39,072 nt of DNA, taken from an uncultured Prevotellaceae bacterium (GTDB lineage: Bacteria > Bacteroidota > Bacteroidia > Bacteroidales > Bacteroidaceae). The notes under the pieces were generated by a model, which worked only from the letters and a program-made list of their open reading frames with translations, made no database searches and was not told the origin of the DNA. The DNA is taken from NCBI GenBank assembly GCA_946402905.1, contig CAMIYC010000032.1, positions 1-39,072 of the forward strand. The letters are read 5' to 3'. The translations under genes and the position numbers were made by a program. Shown here in pieces: positions 32,211 to 39,072 of the stretch. Within the stretch, counting starts at the first letter, position 1; each line of letters begins with the position of its first letter.

Positions 32211-33389
32211 ATGATGAGAAAGACATTATTCACGACCGTTATATTACTGGCCATTGGGGGATACGCTTTTCCCCAGCACATTTCCCTGGAATTTCCCAAG
32301 GAGATGATACAAAAAAATGACTATGGCTGTCCCTCACTTCAAATAAAAGATGACACCCTGTTTGTCTGCTGTGCCGACGGTATTTACTGTAAGGACTTGG
32401 CCTCCGACTCTGATTGGGAACCATACGCTTTCCAGGGTTATTCACTTCAGTCTTTCGCCCGTCATGAGGATGCTCTAATTGCCGTTGGGCTCGAAGAAGA
32501 CAAGGGTAGCGAGGTTTTTATACTTAAAACAGATGGTGACAGGATGCATACAGAGAATATCACCCCCTCATCAATGCACAACGCGGGGGGCTACAATACA
32601 CCCCTACGCTTCACACCAAATCCTGCCAACCCCATGTCATTAGCCCTTATAACTAAAAATGGACTTTATTCCACATGTGATTTCGGCGAAAGCTGGGACA
32701 ATATGAAAAAGATAAGTTCCTTCTATGGTGGCGGGATTGTCTATAATCCTTCTGACACAACGGAGTTGTTGTCGTATGGTGAAAACATCTCTCGTGAGGG
32801 GGTGGTCATGAGATATGTCAATTTTTCGTATAGAGATATGCGTGTGGTTTTAGAAGGAAGGGATGCGATGTCCGACTTTGTCATCATCCCCCACAACACA
32901 AACCTTCGTCTCTTTTCGTCCGATGAGATTATATGCAGGAGTGATGATGGCGGCAAGACCTGGGAGTACACTCCTCTGAAAAATAACATGATAAGAAAAC
33001 TCCTATTCGATGCGGATGATAACGTGATGTACGCTGTAGGATATTTTGGGAGATGCATTATAGAGGGTGATGAAGAGAATTATTATTATTTCAATGTGAT
33101 ATACGAGTCGAGAGATGACGGCAGTAGTTGGTTGCCCATATTTGATGGGGGGAGGTGTGAAGAACAACCTTTCATATACGATGCCGTGCTTGATCATGGC
33201 AGTATATATCAATTCAGTAGTCACGGTGTCTTCAAAGTGATCGTCAACAAAGAAAAGGCAAGCGTCAGAAACATGACTACAGAAAACCACGGGTCATCAG
33301 ACGTCATATACGACCTTATGGGCCGCCGCCTCATACCCCCCCCTTCGCATGGCATCTACATCCGTGGCGGCAGGAAATACGTGAGATGA
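32211..33389 (+). CDS. Secreted beta-propeller-like protein with Bacteroidales C-terminal tail
   Basis: A 392-residue exported protein with a signal peptide starting MMRKTLFTTV and a likely cut before QHISLEF. The body contains repeated strand-turn units resembling BNR/sortilin-type propeller blades, for example LYSTCDFGESWDNM, IICRSDDGGKTWEY and IYESRDDGSSWLPI, each with the SxDxGxxW Asp-box. The C-terminus VIYDLMGRRLIPPPSHGIYIRGGRKYVR is the short sorting-type tail common on secreted Prevotella proteins. Asp-box propellers bind or cleave glycans or act as scaffolds; no sialidase catalytic set was seen. The second Met (32214) is an equally possible start. Confidence 0.82.
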   Translation: MMRKTLFTTVILLAIGGYAFPQHISLEFPKEMIQKNDYGCPSLQIKDDTLFVCCADGIYCKDLASDSDWEPYAFQGYSLQSFARHEDALIAVGLEEDKGSEVFILKTDGDRMHTENITPSSMHNAGGYNTPLRFTPNPANPMSLALITKNGLYSTCDFGESWDNMKKISSFYGGGIVYNPSDTTELLSYGENISREGVVMRYVNFSYRDMRVVLEGRDAMSDFVIIPHNTNLRLFSSDEIICRSDDGGKTWEYTPLKNNMIRKLLFDADDNVMYAVGYFGRCIIEGDEENYYYFNVIYESRDDGSSWLPIFDGGRCEEQPFIYDAVLDHGSIYQFSSHGVFKVIVNKEKASVRNMTTENHGSSDVIYDLMGRRLIPPPSHGIYIRGGRKYVR

Positions 33390-33468
33390 TAGATGTATCA
33401 GGATCTTGTCATATCCATTATTAATCATCACTTTTGGTTGAAAAAATGAATTTTAAATCGATTTTTGT

Positions 33469-34266
33469 ATGAACAAACCGTTAGCTATATTTGTTGTTGT
33501 TTTATTGTCAATATCCTATGCTAGCGCTCAACAGAAGCCTGGAACTTTATCCATCACTCCTAAACTTGGAGCCACTCTGAGTGGTTTTAACAACAACATG
33601 CCTGCACAAGTTCGTTATGTTATCTACCCTATTTTGGATTCCCAAACGGGTCTACCCGTAATGGATATTAATAACCCACCACTTAATGTCGGTGTAGAAC
33701 TATACGATAACAGTGACAAAATGGGGTTAACGATAGGTGTTGAGGGGCAGTACCAGATGACGTCTGCCCTCGGTCTTTCTTTTGGCGCTTTTTATACACA
33801 GGAAGGAGCTCGCTACACGCCAAAACAGAAAACCTCTGCCAGTAACCTCTATCAACTTACACTCCATGATGATATCAATACTTATTATCATTGCATCACC
33901 GTTCCTATACTTGCCCAATTGTATGTATGGAAAGGTTTGTCTCTAAAAGCAGGTCTTCAACCCGATTTTGCTATATACAGAAGAAATAAAAATCATGTGA
34001 CCATCGACTACCTTGGAGAATCTTATGATATTCATTCTAAAGTGGATGCCAATATCAGGGGAATAGCGCTTTCCGCACCCGTAGGCATCTGCTACGAATA
34101 CAAGAAATTGGTAGCTGATCTCAGGTATTGTTTCGGACTGACCAACCTAAGAAAAGATGGGATTTATTTCGAAGATCATTCAGGCATAGCTCGTGGCCAT
34201 GCAATGACACTCACATTGGGTTATAAAATACAGTTTAATAAACAATTTGTCAGCAGAATTCATTAG
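33469..34266 (+). CDS. Outer-membrane beta-barrel (PorT-like) protein
   Basis: A 265-residue outer-membrane protein. The signal peptide ends YASAQ. The mature protein begins PGTLSITPKLGATLSGFNN and alternates amphipathic strands and short turns (KMGLTIGVEGQYQMTSALGLSFGAFYTQEGA, HCITVPILAQLYVWKGLSLKAGLQPDFAI), the usual pattern of Bacteroidetes OMP_b-brl_2/PorT barrels of 8 strands. It follows the propeller-like gene after 79 bp and may be expressed with it. A leaderless or very short leader start is possible, because only a poor -7-like sequence lies right before the ATG. Confidence 0.85.
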   Translation: MNKPLAIFVVVLLSISYASAQQKPGTLSITPKLGATLSGFNNNMPAQVRYVIYPILDSQTGLPVMDINNPPLNVGVELYDNSDKMGLTIGVEGQYQMTSALGLSFGAFYTQEGARYTPKQKTSASNLYQLTLHDDINTYYHCITVPILAQLYVWKGLSLKAGLQPDFAIYRRNKNHVTIDYLGESYDIHSKVDANIRGIALSAPVGICYEYKKLVADLRYCFGLTNLRKDGIYFEDHSGIARGHAMTLTLGYKIQFNKQFVSRIH

Positions 34267-34286
34267 CAAACAAATTATATACTGGT

Positions 34287-34324
34287 GTTCTCAAAATGTA
34301 TTTTGTTCGCAAATTGTTCGCAAA
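34287..34324 (-). repeat. Direct repeats GTTCGCAAA with 11-bp spacing near the tRNA-Met fragment
   Basis: GTTCGCAAA at 34305-34313 and 34316-34324 (starts 11 bp apart), with a one-mismatch copy, GTTCTCAAA, at 34287-34295. They lie past the hairpin that follows the tRNA fragment, which mirrors the arrangement after tRNA-Arg. They may be recombinase arm sites; this is inference. Confidence 0.55.
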
Positions 34325-34328
34325 ACAC

Positions 34329-34371
34329 GAAAATCAGCAACGTCACATCTCTGTAAGTTGCTGATTTTCAA
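34329..34371 (-). terminator. Hairpin 3' of the tRNA-Met fragment
   Basis: On the plus strand GAAAATCAGCAAC pairs with GTTGCTGATTTTC around a 15-17-nt loop. It is placed exactly where a terminator of the broken tRNA on the minus strand would be, and it resembles the tRNA-Arg hairpin with compensating stem changes. Confidence 0.75.
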
Positions 34372-34373
34372 TG

Positions 34374-34415
34374 TGGGCCATCCAGGGCTTGAACCTGGGA
34401 CCTCCAGATTATGAG
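34374..34415 (-). tRNA. 3' half of tRNA-Met (CAT), truncated; probable attachment scar
   Basis: The minus strand reads anticodon loop CTCATAA (anticodon CAT), stem TCTGG, variable AGGTC, T-stem CCAGG/CCTGG with TTCAAGC, then acceptor 3' strand ATGGCCC and A. The 5' partner stem CCAGA and the D-arm and acceptor 5' strand are absent: the sequence beyond 34415 is unrelated. A break exactly at the anticodon loop is typical of tyrosine-recombinase integration in a tRNA gene. Confidence 0.85.
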
Positions 34416-34491
34416 CCGCAAATAACGATTTTTATGATACTCTATGACATGTAACTATATTGATTTTCAAAAACTTATACTTTTGTGATTT

Positions 34492-34662
34492 TCACAGAAT
34501 CTTATAAAAATTCTCTAAATGCGATTTGTTTTCATTGATGAAAAAAGACTCTTCGAAAAGATCAGATTTCTTTACGAATGAAACATCTGCAACTTGGAAA
34601 GATAAATTATTATCACCAAAAACTGCGTTATTAACAGGAAATGCGAATTTGTATCGAGGCAT
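34492..34662 (-). CDS. Small hypothetical protein, 56 aa, next to the attachment scar
   Basis: An open frame starting MPRYKFAFPVNNAVFGDNN and ending in TGA at 34492-34494. Composition is protein-like (LSFQVADVSFVKKSDLFEES, then an Asn/Lys/Glu-rich end) with AT-rich codons like its operon neighbours. It lies 14 bp after the stop of the GmrSD-like gene on the same strand. The frame stays open upstream into the 3' end of that gene. It could be a genuine small protein or the tail of a truncated gene; no family recognised. Confidence 0.45.
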   Translation of the reverse strand: MPRYKFAFPVNNAVFGDNNLSFQVADVSFVKKSDLFEESFFINENKSHLENFYKIL

Positions 34663-34676
34663 ATTCTTATCAATGC

Positions 34677-36740
34677 TTACTGTTTTATCGGTTTTAAGCC
34701 AAATTGCAAATCATCCTCGTCAATCTGATACAGACGGAAAAGATTCTTCAAAATGGCCATCTTGTTCCATGTGCTGCTTCTTGATGGACAGTAGTACAAT
34801 CCTTCAGAAATCTTCTTATAGTGCTTACTTGCCTCAGTAGTAGAGAACCAAACATTTCTGTTACTTTTGGCTTCCTCATACAACAGAACAGGATTGATGG
34901 CAAACAATTTATTGATAACAGCCCACATCATTTCAGACCATTCATCCACATCCTCCCTTTCCTCTTGGAAGATGTAGTATTGAATTTTACGGCCAGTAGA
35001 AATACCATTGTCTTCTGATAGACTGACTACATCATCATCCTGCACCTCTGGTTCAAAATCAGTTTCAGGGTAGCTCCATATAGCTTTTGCCAAACGTGAC
35101 AGTTCTTGTTTTCGTAGTTCCAGTTCCTCTTCACTCCATTTATCAAACTGGGCGATGTAATGGTTCATCCTCAGCCCGCTTTGCCTAAAGCCGTTCTCCA
35201 TATCTCGCTTTTCAGCGAAGGGCCTGTTGCTGTACTTAATGTTATAACCAGTCAGAGTAAGGTTTGAAATGGTATGCAGCCACTTTTCTTGTATGGTTTC
35301 CCATTCAGCACCAAGTTCCTGCTTCCAGGCATTACTCAACGTCTGTGGCATGATATGCTCTATAGTTAAGATGCCTTCCTCAATATTCTCCACCACATCG
35401 TTCTTTTCTTTGCTGCTGCCATTCTCCAGCCGCTCGAAAATGTACATCTTATTCTTGGCCTGCATAGAATAGACTTTCTTGGTAGTGAAGCCGTTGATAA
35501 ACTCTTCATCCTTGGGGAATGCACTCGACAATTTCTTACTTTCAAGGATATAAATCAAAACAGCCGAGTAATTGTCTGTTTCCTTCTTGTTCTTTAGAAC
35601 TGCATCATGAAGTGTAGCAAATATCTTGTTCAGCGCATTGGTTGGCAAGTCGCACATCAGGCGACGGAAGATGAAGGTCTCGATACACGAGAATACTTTA
35701 TAGATTTCTGTCAACGGTAACTCCACCTCTTTTGCATAAACGAGAAACGCCATAAGGAAGGGATAGGCGACTGTCATATCCAGCAGATCCAAACGTTTGG
35801 CGATCTCATTGGTATCTTTGTCACCCACTTGAAATGCCTTGATGTCACGATAGGTATTGGCATAGACCAGCATTTCCTGCAGCACTTCTTCTATGCCGTC
35901 ATAACGCTTGGTAAATTCCTTAAAAGCGAAGTATATCTTCCTTTGATTAGGAATAGTTCCTTGCTTAATAGTCAGATAATTCCTAACGAAACCATCCAAC
36001 TCATTGCCGCTGCATTTTTCTATCTTATTCCAATACTTGTCGTAGAATTGCTCCTGAATGTTGGGGGCCAAGTTCATCAATACGAAGTTCCTAATCTTGT
36101 CGGCCTCCGTCAAGTCAAGTCCTGTAGAGTTCAGGCTTTCGAATATCAACTGTGGATTGTCGCCGTGCTGAGGTTCCAGCTCTATATCAATGATTTCAAG
36201 ACTATCAATGGCCCTGTATAGTTCGTCAGGTGTCAGTTCACGTATCTGCACAATCCTGTCGTAGAAATAATTGTAGTTGATGGTGACCTTGGAGTCTTGT
36301 ATATACTCTGTCTCGTCGTTATATATCAGCCGGTCAAAAGCCGTACAATCATCGCGGAAGGGCTTTAGTCTGACCTTCCTTTCATCTCTCCTATACTTAT
36401 CTATAATATACGTATCCTCCAATATCTCTGATAGCCTTGAATCTTCAGGAACACAGATACCCTTCTTCATGGCATTGATCATCGCAATAAGAATCAACGA
36501 GATAGTGGTGATGCGTTGCTGTCCGTCAATGAGTATCACTTCGTCCCTGCTATGTGCATAGGACACAATGCTACCAAAGAAGTGGGTAGCTTTACCCTCT
36601 TTGATAACACTAACAAGGTCATCGAACAACTGTTTGCAATTCTCACGCTTCCAGTCGTAATTCCTTTGATACACTGGTATGATGAATCTCTTCCTTGCTC
36701 CTTCAAGGAATTCCAGTAGATGTGATGCTGTTCCTTTCAT
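34677..36740 (-). CDS. GmrSD-like nuclease (DUF262-DUF1524), type IV restriction family
   Basis: A 687-residue single-chain protein of the GmrSD/BrxU type, which cleaves modified foreign DNA (such as glucosylated cytosine) using NTP. The N-terminal DUF262 domain has IPVYQRNYDW and the ParB-like nucleotide-binding motif DGQQR at residues 72-76. The DUF1524 nuclease region carries EHIMPQTLS (His462) followed by NLTLTGYNIKYSNRPFAEKR. A C-terminal module of about 110 residues (GRKIQYYIFQ to the end) looks like a DNA-modification reader or transport-type domain and appears complete. It is the fourth gene of the minus-strand run, 18 bp after the HNH-like gene. Confidence 0.9.
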   Translation of the reverse strand: MKGTASHLLEFLEGARKRFIIPVYQRNYDWKRENCKQLFDDLVSVIKEGKATHFFGSIVSYAHSRDEVILIDGQQRITTISLILIAMINAMKKGICVPEDSRLSEILEDTYIIDKYRRDERKVRLKPFRDDCTAFDRLIYNDETEYIQDSKVTINYNYFYDRIVQIRELTPDELYRAIDSLEIIDIELEPQHGDNPQLIFESLNSTGLDLTEADKIRNFVLMNLAPNIQEQFYDKYWNKIEKCSGNELDGFVRNYLTIKQGTIPNQRKIYFAFKEFTKRYDGIEEVLQEMLVYANTYRDIKAFQVGDKDTNEIAKRLDLLDMTVAYPFLMAFLVYAKEVELPLTEIYKVFSCIETFIFRRLMCDLPTNALNKIFATLHDAVLKNKKETDNYSAVLIYILESKKLSSAFPKDEEFINGFTTKKVYSMQAKNKMYIFERLENGSSKEKNDVVENIEEGILTIEHIMPQTLSNAWKQELGAEWETIQEKWLHTISNLTLTGYNIKYSNRPFAEKRDMENGFRQSGLRMNHYIAQFDKWSEEELELRKQELSRLAKAIWSYPETDFEPEVQDDDVVSLSEDNGISTGRKIQYYIFQEEREDVDEWSEMMWAVINKLFAINPVLLYEEAKSNRNVWFSTTEASKHYKKISEGLYYCPSRSSTWNKMAILKNLFRLYQIDEDDLQFGLKPIKQ

Positions 36741-36758
36741 ATTTTTCTATCCTATTTG

Positions 36759-37664
36759 TTAGAATATAAAACTCATTGTAAACTCTTCGCCGCTTAATTG
36801 CATTTCTGACAATGATGGTTTGGATAGAATCTCAGCCAACTCACTTTTCTGAAATTCCTTGTCGGCTGCCATCTTGGCTTGGATATCTTTTATCTTCTGG
36901 GGATTTGTCAAAGCCAAGTGTTTCCGCCATTCAACAGTTTTGTCGATTTTGTAAAGCAAATAATCTATGACTTCCGAATCCGTTATTTCATAGTTGGAAA
37001 AATCAAACGTGCCACCTTCTGGCATTATCTTAAATCCGTAATCGATTTGCGATTGTCGACCCAGAGGAGCCCAGATGATGAAGGATGGCAGTTTGCAATA
37101 GACCGCATTACCTGCTTCCGACATCATGATGTTAAACTCAAAGATTCTTCTCAGATAAAACTCAACCTCCAGAAAAAGCGGGAGCCTTATATGTTTTTTC
37201 CCTAATGGCATCAGGTAGAATGTATCATACACAGGAGGCATCACCCCATTAGCCAAATAGTTTTTCCATTCTTCCATCACACCTATCAAGCAATCATATA
37301 ACCCTTCTACAAATCCATCCCTGCCAGACTCTCTCGTGGCGTAAAGACATCCGCGCCAAGTTTGTAGTGCCGCAAAAAAATATAGCTTCTCATCATAACA
37401 GACAGACTCTTTCAACTCGCCATTCCTGAATGGTCTGTATATATGCTGTGCGAACCAATTCTCATATTTCGAAAACAGGTTTTCTGCCTTTCTGCCCAGC
37501 AACGGAACCTTATAGCCAGTCTGCATAGGTGGGCATTCCTTTTCCCACGTAACAAATCTCGACTGATTGTTCCATCTGAGATCTTTATATGCAAACTTTG
37601 GGAAGATATGCGACTCGCATAACTCCGTCTCATTGTCGAACAAAGGGCAAATACCTATTCTCAT
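36759..37664 (-). CDS. HNH-like protein with degenerate zinc site
   Basis: A 301-residue protein whose N-terminus resembles the family that begins CxLC...L..SHIIPKF and continues QxGYK..LLC..CE..FSKYE. Here the core reads GICPLFDNETELCESHIFPKF, then QTGYKVPLLGRKAENLFSKYENWFAQHI. His and the overall framework remain, but three of the four usual cysteines are replaced (Phe, Gly and Ala). The rest is all-helical with no other motif recognised. It lies between a DUF2971 gene and a GmrSD-like gene in a defence-type operon. It may be a non-catalytic derivative used for binding, or a decaying gene. Family resemblance is from memory. Confidence 0.75.
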   Translation of the reverse strand: MRIGICPLFDNETELCESHIFPKFAYKDLRWNNQSRFVTWEKECPPMQTGYKVPLLGRKAENLFSKYENWFAQHIYRPFRNGELKESVCYDEKLYFFAALQTWRGCLYATRESGRDGFVEGLYDCLIGVMEEWKNYLANGVMPPVYDTFYLMPLGKKHIRLPLFLEVEFYLRRIFEFNIMMSEAGNAVYCKLPSFIIWAPLGRQSQIDYGFKIMPEGGTFDFSNYEITDSEVIDYLLYKIDKTVEWRKHLALTNPQKIKDIQAKMAADKEFQKSELAEILSKPSLSEMQLSGEEFTMSFIF

Positions 37665-37732
37665 ATTAACTTAACTCCTTATTGGAACCTAAATAGAACT
37701 GGTTAAAAGATATACAATTCCGTATTCCATTT

Positions 37733-38485
37733 TTATATTCTAATGTATTTCATTTCTTCCTGCAATTCTTCAACCTCGTAAAGATTCATTGGATTCAAGT
37801 TTCGACTTTCCGAACCACCCACATTCACGTATGAAATCTTTTTTGTATCCATGACTATTCGTTTCACTGATTGCAATGTAATATCATCCTCTCCTAAAAC
37901 ATAAATACACATTACAGCATCAGATATATCAAGATATTTGCAATCCTTACTAACATATCGATATTCATTTTCTACTTCCCAATGCGGATGCTTTTGAAAA
38001 AAAAGTTGCATTCTATTATTTATGACAAATTCTTGCTCGGCATTTTCTTTTTCTGCATCGACTCCACAAACATGTATTGGAGCAAGAATATTATTATAAT
38101 CTACTTTTTCTTCGTATACTGTTGCTCCATTTGGAAATGGAATGACTTTCGTACTTTCTAATTCTATACAAACACCACTTCTTTGATAATCTCTCGCATA
38201 ATGTCCCCACATCGAAGGAGAAGCATAGCCTTTAATATCTTCATAATCCAAACAAAAACTTAATTGATGATATCGCTCAACTTCTTCGAAAACTTTTGTC
38301 GAGAATTGCCTCAATACTCCTAGTGGATACCTTTTACCATTATACTCCAGGCTCATTTGTGTATATTTATAGGTTTTCTCCCTTTCATAAACATCATTAC
38401 AATTTGTCCATTCTGAAAACATTAGCTTTTGTTGAATCCAGATTGAACAAAAATTGGTGAATGTAGTATAGTGATATAACTTCAT
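37733..38485 (-). CDS. DUF2971 family protein
   Basis: A 250-residue protein of DUF2971. Diagnostic pieces are MKLYHYTTFTNF at the start, FSEWTNCNDVYER, LSFCLDYEDIKGYASPSMWGHYA and SGVCIELE, an ADP-ribosyltransferase-like or NAD-binding-like arrangement of unproven activity. Codons are strongly AT-biased compared with the genes to the left. DUF2971 genes are frequent in phage-defence neighbourhoods. It lies 38 bp after the type ISP-like gene and 68 bp before the HNH-like gene. The molecular function is not known from sequence. Confidence 0.85.
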   Translation of the reverse strand: MKLYHYTTFTNFCSIWIQQKLMFSEWTNCNDVYEREKTYKYTQMSLEYNGKRYPLGVLRQFSTKVFEEVERYHQLSFCLDYEDIKGYASPSMWGHYARDYQRSGVCIELESTKVIPFPNGATVYEEKVDYNNILAPIHVCGVDAEKENAEQEFVINNRMQLFFQKHPHWEVENEYRYVSKDCKYLDISDAVMCIYVLGEDDITLQSVKRIVMDTKKISYVNVGGSESRNLNPMNLYEVEELQEEMKYIRI

Positions 38486-38523
38486 TTTTTCTGTTAAAAT
38501 AATAATGCTATGATATTCTCACT

Positions 38524-39072
38524 TTAGAAACTAAAAATCTCATCTATCCCCTGCATAATGCGCTCCGTCTGCTGGAGCACGTAGATGATGCGGGCATAGT
38601 GCTTCACGTCCTCGAAACTGAGGGTGAGACCCATGCGGTCTTTGAGCCATTTCTGAGCAGGTTGATAGCCTCCGATGTAGAACTGCCAAGCAGATTCTGG
38701 CACACCGTCGAAGTACTGCTCTGTATTGATATAGACGCGATTGTCCTGCCAACGATAGCAGTCCACTTGCAACGAGCCAGCAACGGGGAAGGTAACGCCT
38801 GTCTTTGAGGGCAGTTCTTCCATCAGATGCAGTTGTCGCAGCTCTTCTCCCTGCTCCGCTAAATCATGGAATTTCTCCCAGTCTGTTGGATAAGGTATGC
38901 GAGGGAAGTCTATTTTTAGAAATTCCTTGTAGCGTTCGCGATAGCTTGGGCTATGTAGCACAGCATAGATGTAATCGAAGAGGTCTTGGGGATAGAGCAC
39001 GCCATTATAATCGCTTGTTGGGTCTATCAGAACATTGCTTTCAGCGCAAGCATAGTAGTTCAATCCCTTAGC
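38524..39072 (-). CDS. C-terminal end of a type ISP-like restriction-modification enzyme (partial)
   Basis: The last 182 codons of a gene entering from the right edge. The frame is open to position 39072 without a stop, so the TTG at 39063 is internal rather than the start. Segments such as LFDYIYAVLHSPSYRERYKEFLKIDFPRIPYP, then LRQLHLMEELP, VYINTEQYFDGVPESAWQFYIGGYQPAQKWLKDRMG and FEDVKHYARIIYVLQQTERIM match the C-terminal target-recognition end of single-polypeptide type ISP (and related type IIG) enzymes, in which nuclease, helicase and methyltransferase come first. Those upstream domains are outside this window. It is the most upstream gene seen in the minus-strand run. Confidence 0.85.
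   Translation of the reverse strand, partial: AKGLNYYACAESNVLIDPTSDYNGVLYPQDLFDYIYAVLHSPSYRERYKEFLKIDFPRIPYPTDWEKFHDLAEQGEELRQLHLMEELPSKTGVTFPVAGSLQVDCYRWQDNRVYINTEQYFDGVPESAWQFYIGGYQPAQKWLKDRMGLTLSFEDVKHYARIIYVLQQTERIMQGIDEIFSF

Noticed and set aside
33460..33467. -7 box for the outer-membrane barrel gene
   Set aside because: GATTTTTG departs from TAnnTTTG at the first base, the -33 spacing is too long, and the start of transcription would fall inside the coding sequence.
34374..34415. Intact tRNA-Met gene
   Set aside because: The D-arm, 5' acceptor strand and 5' half of the anticodon stem are absent in the sequence beyond 34415.
34677..34740. Frameshift at the end of the GmrSD gene fusing it to the small downstream frame
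   Set aside because: The GmrSD product ends in the expected STWNK...LFRLYQIDEDDL pattern followed by a few residues, so it looks complete; the downstream frame is better treated as separate.
38524..39063. Complete 179-residue protein starting with TTG at 39063
   Set aside because: The frame is open to the window end, and the sequence aligns with the interior of a longer enzyme's C-terminal part.

Overview
The window looks like a chromosomal segment of a Bacteroidales bacterium, most likely Prevotella or a close relative. Start codons lack Shine-Dalgarno sequences, and most transcription starts can be placed on the Bacteroidetes promoter form TTTG - about 20 bp - TAnnTTTG. Many proteins are lipoproteins or carry Bacteroidales outer-membrane or secretion features, and the tRNA does not encode CCA. 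The identification rests on these features and on protein family recognition; no database search was possible.

Layout. 1-4413 (minus strand): the first codons of a secreted protein, a Fic AMPylase with a winged-helix tail, and pyruvate phosphate dikinase. 4659-9325 (plus): ribosomal protein L31 type B, a lipoprotein nuclease, an octamer tandem repeat, and an overlapping pair of exported proteins. 9342-10575 (minus): two related small lipoproteins, one with a collagen-like linker. 10859-12370 (plus): a thiol peroxidase of the glutathione peroxidase family followed directly by thioredoxin reductase. 12521-23142 (minus): a tightly packed run of a DUF4369 lipoprotein, dihydroorotase, a standalone methionine synthase reactivation domain, a metallophosphoesterase, an acyltransferase, a glycosyltransferase, Mfd and a sodium:solute symporter. 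23249-25892: an FtsB/DivIC-like protein and a small membrane protein, divergent from dnaX. 25908-29467: asnA, divergent from a secreted two-domain CE15-like plus GH5 enzyme. 29568: an intact tRNA-Arg(CCG).

From about 29.7 kb to the right edge the DNA is visibly more AT-rich and looks accessory. It holds a truncated AlbA/RecG-like regulator, a 64-nt nested palindrome, a lipoprotein, an Rhs-type gene remnant, a beta-propeller-like secreted protein and an outer-membrane barrel. At 34374-34415 lies the 3' half of a tRNA-Met(CAT), broken at the anticodon loop, which is the expected scar of a tRNA-targeting integrative element. Immediately beyond it is a minus-strand gene run that reads as a defence island: the C-terminal end of a type ISP-like restriction-modification enzyme (continuing past the window), a DUF2971 protein, an HNH-like protein that has lost most of its zinc cysteines, a GmrSD/DUF262-DUF1524 nuclease, and a previously uncalled 56-codon ORF.

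The strongest leads are this tRNA-bounded four- or five-gene defence operon, the similar hairpin-plus-11-bp-repeat architecture downstream of both tRNAs, the CE15-GH5 enzyme with an altered nucleophile-elbow motif, and a pair of palindromes flanking the Fic promoter.
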